From Chromatiales bacterium (GTDB taxonomy: Bacteria > Pseudomonadota > Gammaproteobacteria > UBA6429 > Thiohalophilaceae), in assembly GCA_027032075.1 (NCBI GenBank), contig JALVOC010000098.1, positions 50,278-114,277 of the forward strand: a DNA stretch of 64,000 nt, written 5' to 3'. Of this stretch, positions 55,418-62,385 are shown piece by piece. The notes beneath the pieces were generated by a model. That model had not been told where the DNA came from and did not search any database. It saw nothing but the letters and a program-made list of their open reading frames with translations. Positions within the stretch are counted from its first letter, which is position 1; every line of letters begins with the position of its first letter. A program made the translations under genes and the position numbers.

Positions 55418-56104
55418 TTGCAGCTCCTGCAGCAGGGCATCCACCTCCGCTTCATCCACGTCCGTCCAGTTTTCATAGGCATCGGCCACGGCAAAGCGCA
55501 AGCCGCTACGAATGTTGGCGCAATACAGCGCCTCGACCTCCCTGGCGATGCTTTTTACCGCATGGGCATGGCCGGTGGGCACCGCCACGATGATCCGCCC
55601 GGCCCCTGCTTTTTTCACCGCGGAGATGGCCGCCCGCAGGGTGGAGCCTGCTGCCAGGCCGTCATCGATCAGGATCACCGCCCGGCCACGCAGTTCCGGC
55701 ATCGGCCGGTCACCGCGGAAACGGCGTACCCTCTGCTCCACTTTGGCGCGGGCCCGGGCGATGCCTTCCTCCACAGTCGCCGGACTGAGACCGTAATGTG
55801 CCACGTACTCCTGGTTGATCCACACGTTGCCATCAAAGGCGACAGCACCGTAGCCGGCCTCCGTCGTCCAGGGCAACAGCACTTTGCTCGCCACTGCCAC
55901 ATCCAGCGGCAGTTGCAGCCGCCGCGCGACTTCGGCCGCCACCGGAACCCCTCCGGCAGGAATGCCCAGCACAATGGCGTCACTGCCACGGAATTCCTCC
56001 AGCATTTCCGCCAGGATCTCACCGGCGTGAGTGCGGTTCCGAAACACGCGGGTGGTGTCACGCAAATCACTGCGTTCGATAATCATTGGGTGCTGATCTG
56101 TCAT
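55400..56104 (-). CDS. Phosphoribosyltransferase-domain protein
   Basis: About 234 aa from the ATG at 56104 (another at 56086). Type I PRTase core: ILGIPAGGVPVAAEVARRL-type segment here reading VLGIPAGGVPVAAEVA, and the PRPP loop VILIDDGLAAGSTLRAA. It matches the stand-alone PRTases annotated as putative phosphoribosyl transferase that accompany universal stress or dienelactone hydrolase-like genes. The base substrate is unknown. Confidence 0.8.
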   Translation of the reverse strand: MTDQHPMIIERSDLRDTTRVFRNRTHAGEILAEMLEEFRGSDAIVLGIPAGGVPVAAEVARRLQLPLDVAVASKVLLPWTTEAGYGAVAFDGNVWINQEYVAHYGLSPATVEEGIARARAKVEQRVRRFRGDRPMPELRGRAVILIDDGLAAGSTLRAAISAVKKAGAGRIIVAVPTGHAHAVKSIAREVEALYCANIRSGLRFAVADAYENWTDVDEAEVDALLQELQSESDR

Positions 56105-56232
56105 CGTCGAAAGTGATGCTGTTAACCGTGTGGAACAGGCAGGCAGCAAAAAAACATATTACAGTTATGGATATGGTGCCGCTGGCAAGCGGTTTCAATG
56201 CAGCGGGGAGCGGACGGGAAGGGGGAAAGCAG

Positions 56233-56259
56233 GGGCATGGCGCTGCGCGCGCCATGCCC
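56233..56259 (-). terminator. Hairpin after the small membrane-protein gene
   Basis: GGGCATGGCGC/GCGCCATGCCC, 11 bp with a 5-nt loop, 11 bp beyond the stop of the minus-strand gene at 56271. T-poor tail, so termination is likely but not certain. Confidence 0.55.
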
Positions 56260-56270
56260 TGACAACGTGA

Positions 56271-56525
56271 TTATTGGGGTGATTCAGCCTGTGAGAGGAA
56301 AGGTTTGCTGAAAGCACAGATATACCAGAAGAAGGCAATATAGAGCAGGCTGCCCATGGCATACCGGCCGAGAACGGCATCCGCCGCATGTTGCGCCTGG
56401 TAATTGCTGTACTCGCCGGTCACCATAAAATAGATACTGAGAACAAAAACACCAAAGCCGAGCAGCATATTGGCGCGGAAAAAGCGGCGGAGGAAGGTGC
56501 CCCTGGATTTCAGATCAAAGCTCAT
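56271..56525 (-). CDS. Small two-helix membrane protein
   Basis: 84 aa with AGGGATCC before the ATG. Two transmembrane segments: MLLGFGVFVLSIYFMVTG and YAMGSLLYIAFFWYICAF, with basic N-terminus (KSRGTFLRRFFRAN). Family not recognised. The FNR-like box 66 bp upstream of the start suggests induction when oxygen is low, perhaps as a respiratory accessory subunit; inference only. Confidence 0.65.
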   Translation of the reverse strand: MSFDLKSRGTFLRRFFRANMLLGFGVFVLSIYFMVTGEYSNYQAQHAADAVLGRYAMGSLLYIAFFWYICAFSKPFLSQAESPQ

Positions 56526-56590
56526 TCTGGATCCCTCAAGATAACAATTTGATGAAAATCAGTATTTTATGAATTACTGAATAAATTGGT

Positions 56591-56604
56591 ATGATCCAGA
56601 TCAA
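56591..56604 (-). promoter_or_regulatory. FNR/Anr-like box
   Basis: Minus strand TTGAT-CTGG-ATCAT, one mismatch from the FNR consensus, 66 bp upstream of the small membrane-protein start, a plausible activating position. Confidence 0.55.
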
Positions 56605-56708
56605 AAGGCAGGCGGTCAAAAAACCGAATAAAAACCCGGATTTATCATGAAAAGAATAATTCAATCATTTTCAAACAGATATGGACGTCCTGCCAATGGG
56701 CAGGTAAG

Positions 56709-56916
56709 CTAAATAGGCGTTCAGAATACCAATACACTTGGGAAACGGAGCATCAGAACCAGAGGTCTTTTGCATGACCGTCAGCCGCAGGGAGGCGGCT
56801 GCCGAGCTTACAGGGAGGTATTTACAGCGTGTCATGTAAAAGACCTCTGGTTCTGATGCGAAACCAGAATCTGCCAATAATGTTAAATGATCTGGTATTC
56901 GGAACACTTACTTTAG
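56709..56916 (-). repeat. CTAAATA palindromic repeat, copy F
   Basis: 208 bp. Left end CTAAATAGGCGTTCAGAATA, right end TTCGGAACACTTACTTTAG. Long arms around AGAACCAGAGGTCTTTTGCA and the complementary block. Same orientation as copy A. Lies 90 bp before tRNA-Arg. Confidence 0.92.
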
Positions 56917-57006
56917 GCGCCCCTCAAATCAGTTGGTTATCACCACAGTGACTTGTGGTAAATTAACCCGGGCAGAGTGAAAAACACGCCCGCTGCAAAT
57001 ACGATT

Positions 57007-57083
<77 letters not shown>

Positions 57084-57108
57084 TTTTTCTTGTAAATCAA
57101 TATGTTGC

Positions 57109-58312
57109 CACTGACTTGCCTTCTGATTTTCGTCCATTTCCAAAGTGAGGAGACCAGCATCATGCCACCTGTTTCCAGGCTTGTCGATGTATCGCCGCAA
57201 ATGCCCGGGGTGTCATCATATTCAGAGCACCATGCGGCCGACTCGTGTTGTATTCCTCTAGCCACTTTTCAGTAACACGACGTGCCTCTGCGACAGAATA
57301 AAATTCCCAGCAATCCGGACAACCATCGCGGAATGGCAGCATTAAAACTTTCATTCGTGCCATTCTGCCAGGGACTGCCCGGGTCAATGTAATGCACATC
57401 GACATACTTTTGCTTTAGCCAATCTTGTACTCGCCTGGCAACAAACTCAGGTCCGTTATCTGATTTAATACCGGTGGGTGCACCGTACAGGTCAAACAGA
57501 TATGCCAGACACTGGATAACCGTTGATGAGGTGATAGAACGTTGCACCTCGTTCATCAGCCCTTCCTTGGTAAATTCATCCACCACTTTTAAGTACTACA
57601 GGGTACGGCAATCGCTTGGCTGGTCAAACACGAAGTCATAGCTCCAGACATGTTTCGGGTATTTCGCCTTCTGCAGCGTGGTCGTGCTTTGCCCCAACAG
57701 CCGCTTTTTGTGCTGTTTTTCCGTACTCGCAGCCCCTCGTATTTACGAATCAAGCGTACCGTCTCGCGGCTAACCCGCCAACCGGCCGTCACCAGTAACG
57801 TATGGACCTTGTGATAACCAAACCGCACGTATTGATGGGGCAATCGGATAATCCCGGCAGTGAGTTCAATCTGTCTGGCCTGATCGGGTTGACTGTGATG
57901 AGTACTGCGTGGCAGGATCATTACACGATATGCATGTCGCTCGCTCACACCATACTCACTTATCAGGTACTCCGTCATCGTGCGCCGCACCGCCAGGCTC
58001 ACCATTTTTTTGCATTTATATCCCGTAACATCCGGTTGTCCAGGGTCAGGTCCGCCACGATCTTCTTTAGCTCGGCATTCTCCCGTTCCAGGTCTTTTAA
58101 GCGACGTACCTCCGAGGTCTCCATGCCCCCGTACTTCTGCCGCTAGCAGTAGAAGCTTTGCCCCGATACGTTGTACTTGCGGATAATCGCCCGCACGTTG
58201 CCGACTGCTTCGGCTTCCTTGACTATTTCTTCTTCTTTGAATCACTTTGCCATTGTTTCCTCCAGTTGCTTAAGTCTAACATTTCAACTGGACGAAAATC
58301 TTGGGCCGGTCA
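57109..58312 (-). pseudogene. Decayed IS3-family insertion sequence
   Basis: Minus-strand pieces of an orfA-orfB transposase in several frames. From 58.25 kb inwards: a start with an early TGA (codon 4) and a TAG near 58145, an HTH_21 segment (YHKVHTLLVTAGWRVSRETV), a frameshift, then the rve core with SDNGPEFVARRVQDWL, GSPWQNGTNESFN and, in another frame, EYNTSRPHGALNMMTP. So at least three disabling changes. The outer end reads inwards TGACCGGCCCAAGATTTTCG (complement of 58293-58312); the other end near 57117 keeps only TGATTTTCGTCCA. Confidence 0.85.
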
Positions 58313-58436
58313 ACAGTTCTAAAGTATAATTTCCAACGTTTCTTTCAGCGTAAATCACAAGCGGTAAATCGCCCACTGTTTACGCCAAGAGGAACGCCAG
58401 AAATTCTACTTTAGAACTATCTACTTGACGGAAAGT
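58313..58436. other. Short gap between IS remnant and membrane-protein gene
   Basis: No gene. It contains an AGTTCTAAAGT / AGAACTATCTACTT pair that may fold weakly. Confidence 0.3.
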
Positions 58437-59309
58437 TTACGCAGGTTCTTTGGTTGATTGTTGCTCCCTGTTCTGAAAATAAGAATATGCTACAGGATCA
58501 AAAAGATGACATGAACAAATATTACTAGTTGGCAGCACTATTTCAAAATCACCATTTTCAAGATGATTTAAATCTACTATAGATTCATCTACTTTGCTTA
58601 GTACAGCATGGTAACTTGTAGTAAAAACCACTTCTTGTGTATCGGCATCTCTGTAGCCACTTAACAAAGGAAGTATACGCACAGATTTTCTTTCCTGAAT
58701 TGGATTTGGGACTCGGACTGCCCAGCCTACATAGACTTTTCCCGAGTCAAGTGTAAATAGAATGGGAATACTCTTATAAACCGAGCGGGCCATCAACTTT
58801 TCAAAATCATTATTTCGAATAGCAAGATCCAGATTAAATGTTTCCCACTTCAAAACCATCGCCTGAAAAAGGTAATAAACGTACTTTACTGATACCGATA
58901 ATATTCGGGGGATTCTAAATCGTTCAGAAAGCCATCGAGCATAGTCTTGAACCTTATACCCCATAAATAGATAACGAGGTAAATTTAAAGTATGAGCTAA
59001 TACTGGCCCCAGAACCACTGTCATGGACAATATAGCTATTTTAGAAATGGCGCTCCATAATTCTTGTGTCTCACTATAACTAAGTGATGCGCCTATAAAT
59101 CTAAGGAAGTCTTGATAGAATGAAGTATTAACAAAAAGATATATATGTATAATGCTTGAGATTATTAGTATAAAAACAGCATAAAAAACTGCCCTAAAAT
59201 AAAGTCTATGCCCGTCTTCTCTATACGTTATATATCTAGATACATTCCATATACTAGAAAATGCATAGCCTCCTACCAATGGCAATAGTAGTAAAGGTGT
59301 TAATTCCAT
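58437..59309 (-). CDS. Membrane protein of unknown family in the island
   Basis: 290 aa. Three transmembrane segments in the first 130 residues (LLLLPLVGGYAFSSIW, YFRAVFYAVFILIISSIIHIYLF, ISKIAILSMTVVLGPVLAH), then a soluble domain of about 160 residues rich in beta strands (VYVGWAVRVPNP, RILPLLSGYRDADTQEVVFTT, HLENGDFEIVLP). Family not recognised. It is coupled to a 56-aa gene 17 bp upstream. Such TM-plus-cytosolic-domain proteins in islands are often defence effectors, but the sequence alone does not show this. Confidence 0.75.
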   Translation of the reverse strand: MELTPLLLLPLVGGYAFSSIWNVSRYITYREDGHRLYFRAVFYAVFILIISSIIHIYLFVNTSFYQDFLRFIGASLSYSETQELWSAISKIAILSMTVVLGPVLAHTLNLPRYLFMGYKVQDYARWLSERFRIPRILSVSVKYVYYLFQAMVLKWETFNLDLAIRNNDFEKLMARSVYKSIPILFTLDSGKVYVGWAVRVPNPIQERKSVRILPLLSGYRDADTQEVVFTTSYHAVLSKVDESIVDLNHLENGDFEIVLPTSNICSCHLFDPVAYSYFQNREQQSTKEPA

Positions 59310-59325
59310 TTAAACGAAAATTATA

Positions 59326-59496
59326 TCAACAATATTTGTTAATATTTTTCAGCTTGATACTTTGTGCAGCTCGTATTTGTTTCTGTGCCTTAGCAGTTTT
59401 CAATATTTCGGAAGCGCGAACGTGCAATACTCCAGCACCACTAATTTCATATTGAGCAGTCGATTGAGAGGTAGTTCCATGTGATTTATTGTTCAT
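59326..59496 (-). CDS. 56-aa small protein paired with the membrane protein
   Basis: ATG at 59494-59496 with an excellent GGAGAG ribosome-binding site 8 bp before it; TGA at 59326-59328; 56 codons. The product starts MNNKSHGTTSQSTAQYEI, then SGAGVLHVRASEILKT and a basic amphipathic helix (KAQKQIRAAQSIKLKNINKY) ending in Cys. No hydrophobic segment. It lies 16 bp upstream of the membrane-protein start, same strand, so the two form an operon. No family recognised; could be an immunity, regulatory or toxin peptide. Confidence 0.6.
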   Translation of the reverse strand: MNNKSHGTTSQSTAQYEISGAGVLHVRASEILKTAKAQKQIRAAQSIKLKNINKYC

Positions 59497-59622
59497 TAGA
59501 AACTCTCCTTACTATCATTTTTTGTTAAGATTGACCTAAAGTTAGAAATGTTAAAGTTATCTAAAACCCCGTCTCTTAGTATATATAGCAGGTTGTAAGT
59601 AAAAATGTATTTATTGAGTAGA

Positions 59623-60168
59623 TTAATCCCATAAGCGAGGGATAAGATTTAAATCAGTTAATCTATAAGTTAAGGCTTGCTCGCTAACATTAAATTTATT
59701 TGCAAGGCTTAGAATGGTGAGATCATCTGAAAGATCGATATCATCACCAACTTCAGCTACAGCTTCTTTCATCATAAATCGAGGCATTAATAATTCAGCT
59801 GCAAATCGATTGGCTTCAATTTCCATTCGAATTGTTCCTTCACTAGCAGATTGACCTCGATGAAATACTTTCTTGTCAATAAAGACATTCTCATTTTTGT
59901 CATCATTGGCATGTAAAAAATAGTGCCCAAGTTCGTGAGCTATAGTAAATCGTTGACGATTAATATGATGTGTAGAGTTTACAGCTATAGTTCCCCTATT
60001 GTTTTTAACAATAAGAAATCCCGATAAATCATCTTCTAATTCAGCAAAATTGATTTGAATGTTATTGGATTCAGCAATCTTTTCTACATTGACAGAAGGT
60101 TTAGAAATTTCATTATTAGCAAGAATTTTTTCGACGATTTTACGAATTTCTACGCGTGAATATGTCAT
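59623..60168 (-). CDS. ImmA/IrrE-family metallopeptidase
   Basis: About 181 aa from the ATG at 60168 (GGAGAC 5 bp upstream; an ATG at 60180 is an alternative). Zincin motif TIAHELGHYFLH (HExxH) with downstream acidic EIEANRFAAELLMP that provides the third ligand. This family cleaves or derepresses XRE repressors in phages and islands (e.g. ImmA of ICEBs1). It is encoded 21 bp after an XRE gene, as expected for such a pair. Confidence 0.9.
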   Translation of the reverse strand: MTYSRVEIRKIVEKILANNEISKPSVNVEKIAESNNIQINFAELEDDLSGFLIVKNNRGTIAVNSTHHINRQRFTIAHELGHYFLHANDDKNENVFIDKKVFHRGQSASEGTIRMEIEANRFAAELLMPRFMMKEAVAEVGDDIDLSDDLTILSLANKFNVSEQALTYRLTDLNLIPRLWD

Positions 60169-60189
60169 TACAGTCTCCATATAGGGCTG

Positions 60190-60552
60190 CTATGTTTTAT
60201 TTATAGTTGATTGTTTTAAGATTTCTATAAGTTCTGCAGTTTCTTTTGACACTGAAACTGCTTCATTAGTTGCAGTTGAAATAACAATATTTTCTGGTGC
60301 CTCTGGTAATTCATTAGCTACAGATTGAGGATCTGGAAGTATTTCGTCAATAGATAATCGAAATCTGAGACAGAATCGGTAAAGTATATGCAGGGGTAAT
60401 TTTTGCGTCCCCTGTTCAATATTGGTAATAGAGGTTCTGGTTAGATTGAGGATCTTGGCTAATTCGGCTTGGGTCAATTTCTCTGATCGACGTATTTCCC
60501 GAATCGTTTTACCAATCAAGCGATAAAGCTTTGTTTCATTAACTAGATTCAT
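60190..60552 (-). CDS. XRE-family transcriptional repressor
   Basis: 120 aa. HTH_3 domain at residues 9-65 (IGKTIREIRRSEKLTQAELAKI; recognition helix region LTRTSITNIEQG) and a short C-terminal acidic/amphipathic tail. Operates with the ImmA/IrrE protein in the same operon. It faces away from the ubiquitin-like cassette, and the shared 430-bp upstream region could hold its operators, so it may control both sides. Confidence 0.88.
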   Translation of the reverse strand: MNLVNETKLYRLIGKTIREIRRSEKLTQAELAKILNLTRTSITNIEQGTQKLPLHILYRFCLRFRLSIDEILPDPQSVANELPEAPENIVISTATNEAVSVSKETAELIEILKQSTINKT

Positions 60553-60687
60553 CGCAGTTCCCCTTAGCTGGTTAAGTAAAGCATAAATCCATGCCTACGT
60601 CAAGATATCAAACATGGTGGCGGAATAAAAATGTCAGTGTTATTGACCTTTTAATCAGGATAATATTTGCTATAATGATCGATATGT

Positions 60688-60716
60688 TGACATGGTAGGG
60701 CGTTGTTAATAATGTC
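60688..60716 (+). promoter_or_regulatory. Putative sigma-70 promoter of the ubiquitin-like cassette
   Basis: Perfect -35 TTGACA (60688-60693), 17-bp spacer and -10 TAATGT (60711-60716). Transcription would start near 60723 and leave a leader of about 260 nt before the first gene. Confidence 0.6.
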
Positions 60717-60722
60717 CCTCCT

Positions 60723-60984
60723 TAGATAGGGCATTTAATAGCATAAGAATGAACCGGAAAATAATTACCGTGGGGAACCACGGGGGAGGAAGAGTATGGG
60801 TCCATAAGTAAAAAAGGCAGACCGTGGGGGCCTGCCTTCAGGATAAGTACAGAAGCACTTACCACTTTAGCGAGTATCAAGTGTAGCTCTATACCCGTTC
60901 TGGGACAAGCCCTCCCGTCAAAGTTTGAATTCTGGAGCCGTTGCGATGCATCGGCAGAGACAACTTTTGCATAGGGTATTATCC
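60723..60984 (+). other. Structured 5' leader with a 3-codon open frame
   Basis: Three hairpins: CCGTGG/CCACGG with a GGAA loop (60768-60783), AAGGCAG/CTGCCTT (60814-60838) and TAAGT/ACTTA around 60843-60862. The block ACCGTGGGG occurs twice (60767-60775 and 60821-60829), so alternative pairings are possible. A perfect GGAGGA (60785-60790) precedes the micro-frame ATG GGT CCA TAA (60796-60807, Met-Gly-Pro-stop). No reverse transcriptase is nearby, so this is not a retron. Attenuation or translational control is possible. Confidence 0.4.
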
Positions 60985-61845
60985 ATGAAAACGGTTAAAA
61001 TTTACGTAAGCAATCAAGCAATTGAAATCACCCCCGGCGTCGTTCTTGGCGCTGACCTCCATGAGCTTGTCGGTATTACATCACCTCAGCAGTTGGTAAT
61101 TTCACGTTCAGAGGGCATAGATGTGCCGATCAGCCCTAGTGATTACGTCATCATTGAAGGGGGTGAAAAATTTGCGTTTGGCAAGGGTGAGCCACCTTTA
61201 GAGGACAATCCTTGCTTGCGCAAGGGAATCAAGTTTTCTCTGAACGGGGAAAAATTTACTGGCGAGAGTACGCTTGATAAACCGAAGCTGACGGGTGCCG
61301 AGTTAAAGGCACTGGACACGAATAGCCATCAAACAGATGGCTTATTCGTAGAAATTAAAGATCTTGCTGATGAGCGCATTCAGGATGATTGGCGTATCTT
61401 GGTGCAGGATAAGGATAAATTTATCACTGTCCCCTGCGGAAATGTGGGCGAGAAGGCACCCCCTGTTATACGGACTTTTGATGAGCAGTTGGAAGAAGTT
61501 AATAAACACTACTCACAAGTAGATGTGACTGTATGTGGACAGGTCAGGCTTGTTATCATCAGGGACATTGTATTGCCAGAAGGTTGGAACCAGAAAACGG
61601 TCGATTTGATGATACAGGTTCCTGATTATTACCCACCAACAGCTCTCGACATGTTCTGGGTTACTCCTCATCTTCACTTATCTGGCGGGGCATTGCCGGA
61701 GCGTGGTGATCAATATGAGATCCATGCAGGTATTAAGTGGCAACGTTTCTCATGGCACTACATGAGAAACAGGTGGAATCCGGTGCGGGATTCACTACTA
61801 TCTCATCTGCGATTTTGCATCAATCGACTGAATCAACTGAAATAA
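60985..61845 (+). CDS. Tandem ubiquitin-like domains fused to an E2-like domain
   Basis: 286 aa from the ATG at 60985. Residues 1-68 (KTVKIYVSNQAIEITPGVVL start, VIIEGGEKFAFGKG end) and 80-150 (IKFSLNGEKF start, DDWRILVQDKDKFITVP end) are two beta-grasp repeats of the multi-ubiquitin type. A linker (151-178, with GNVGEKAPP) leads to residues 179-286, which match the prokaryotic E2 family E: LPEGWNQ, DLMIQVPDYYPP, DMFWVTPHLHLSGG and the signature WQRFSWHYMRNRWNP. Cys occur only at 77, 151, 184 and 278, none at the usual E2 active-site position. Family assignment from memory of Multi_ubiq and Prok-E2_E; not verified by search. Confidence 0.8.
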   Translation: MKTVKIYVSNQAIEITPGVVLGADLHELVGITSPQQLVISRSEGIDVPISPSDYVIIEGGEKFAFGKGEPPLEDNPCLRKGIKFSLNGEKFTGESTLDKPKLTGAELKALDTNSHQTDGLFVEIKDLADERIQDDWRILVQDKDKFITVPCGNVGEKAPPVIRTFDEQLEEVNKHYSQVDVTVCGQVRLVIIRDIVLPEGWNQKTVDLMIQVPDYYPPTALDMFWVTPHLHLSGGALPERGDQYEIHAGIKWQRFSWHYMRNRWNPVRDSLLSHLRFCINRLNQLK

Positions 61846-61856
61846 GGGGGTTAGAA

Positions 61857-62384
61857 ATGGGCACTAAGCTTCGGCTAACCCCTAAATTATTCAGGGACAT
61901 GCAGAATTGCTTAGGCCAGGATGCAGCAGTGGAGCAAGGATGCTTCCTGCTGTGTTCAGAGGCTAAAGCAGTTGATGAACACATTTTAATTGCGAACGAG
62001 TTCATCCGGCTCTCTCCAAGCGATTTGTTGGTGCAGGAATTTGATCAGCTATCAGTTGCGCCTGGAGTGATGCTGCGAATAGCCCGTATGGCACAGCAGA
62101 AAAATACTGGGATTTGTTTTGTGCATACACATCCAATGTCCAGGGGAGAAGTAAGTTTCTCTAGGGCTGATGATATTGGGAACGCTCAAACATTTGGTTT
62201 TTTTAACCGCATGCTGCCAAAGGCTACAAATTCAGCTCTGGTTTTTAGTGGCGATATGATGATTGTCGCTGGACGTGTCTATCATGATCCTTGTAAGTAC
62301 GAGCAGATTAGGGCTGTAACTATTGCTGGATATACGCGTTCGCTTACTACGATGGATTGCCATAATTTAAGTGAGGTGTATTGA
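61857..62384 (+). CDS. JAMM/JAB-family peptidase (deubiquitinase-like)
   Basis: 175 aa, 11 bp after the fusion gene with GGGGG before the ATG. The JAMM zinc site is complete: Glu26 (VEQGCFLL), His90 and His92 in FVHTHP, and Ser102-x2-Asp105 in SRADD. JAB proteins of such operons cut ubiquitin-like precursors or conjugates. Other JAMM proteins in bacteria include Mov34/Cap3-type peptidases of CBASS. Here the likely substrates are the Ubl-E2 fusion or its conjugates. Three genes in a row with 1-11 bp spacing form one operon. Confidence 0.88.
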   Translation: MGTKLRLTPKLFRDMQNCLGQDAAVEQGCFLLCSEAKAVDEHILIANEFIRLSPSDLLVQEFDQLSVAPGVMLRIARMAQQKNTGICFVHTHPMSRGEVSFSRADDIGNAQTFGFFNRMLPKATNSALVFSGDMMIVAGRVYHDPCKYEQIRAVTIAGYTRSLTTMDCHNLSEVY

Positions 62385-62385
62385 T

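Noticed and set aside
60723..60984. Retron or CRISPR-type RNA in the structured leader
   Set aside because: No reverse transcriptase and no regular direct repeats; only hairpins.
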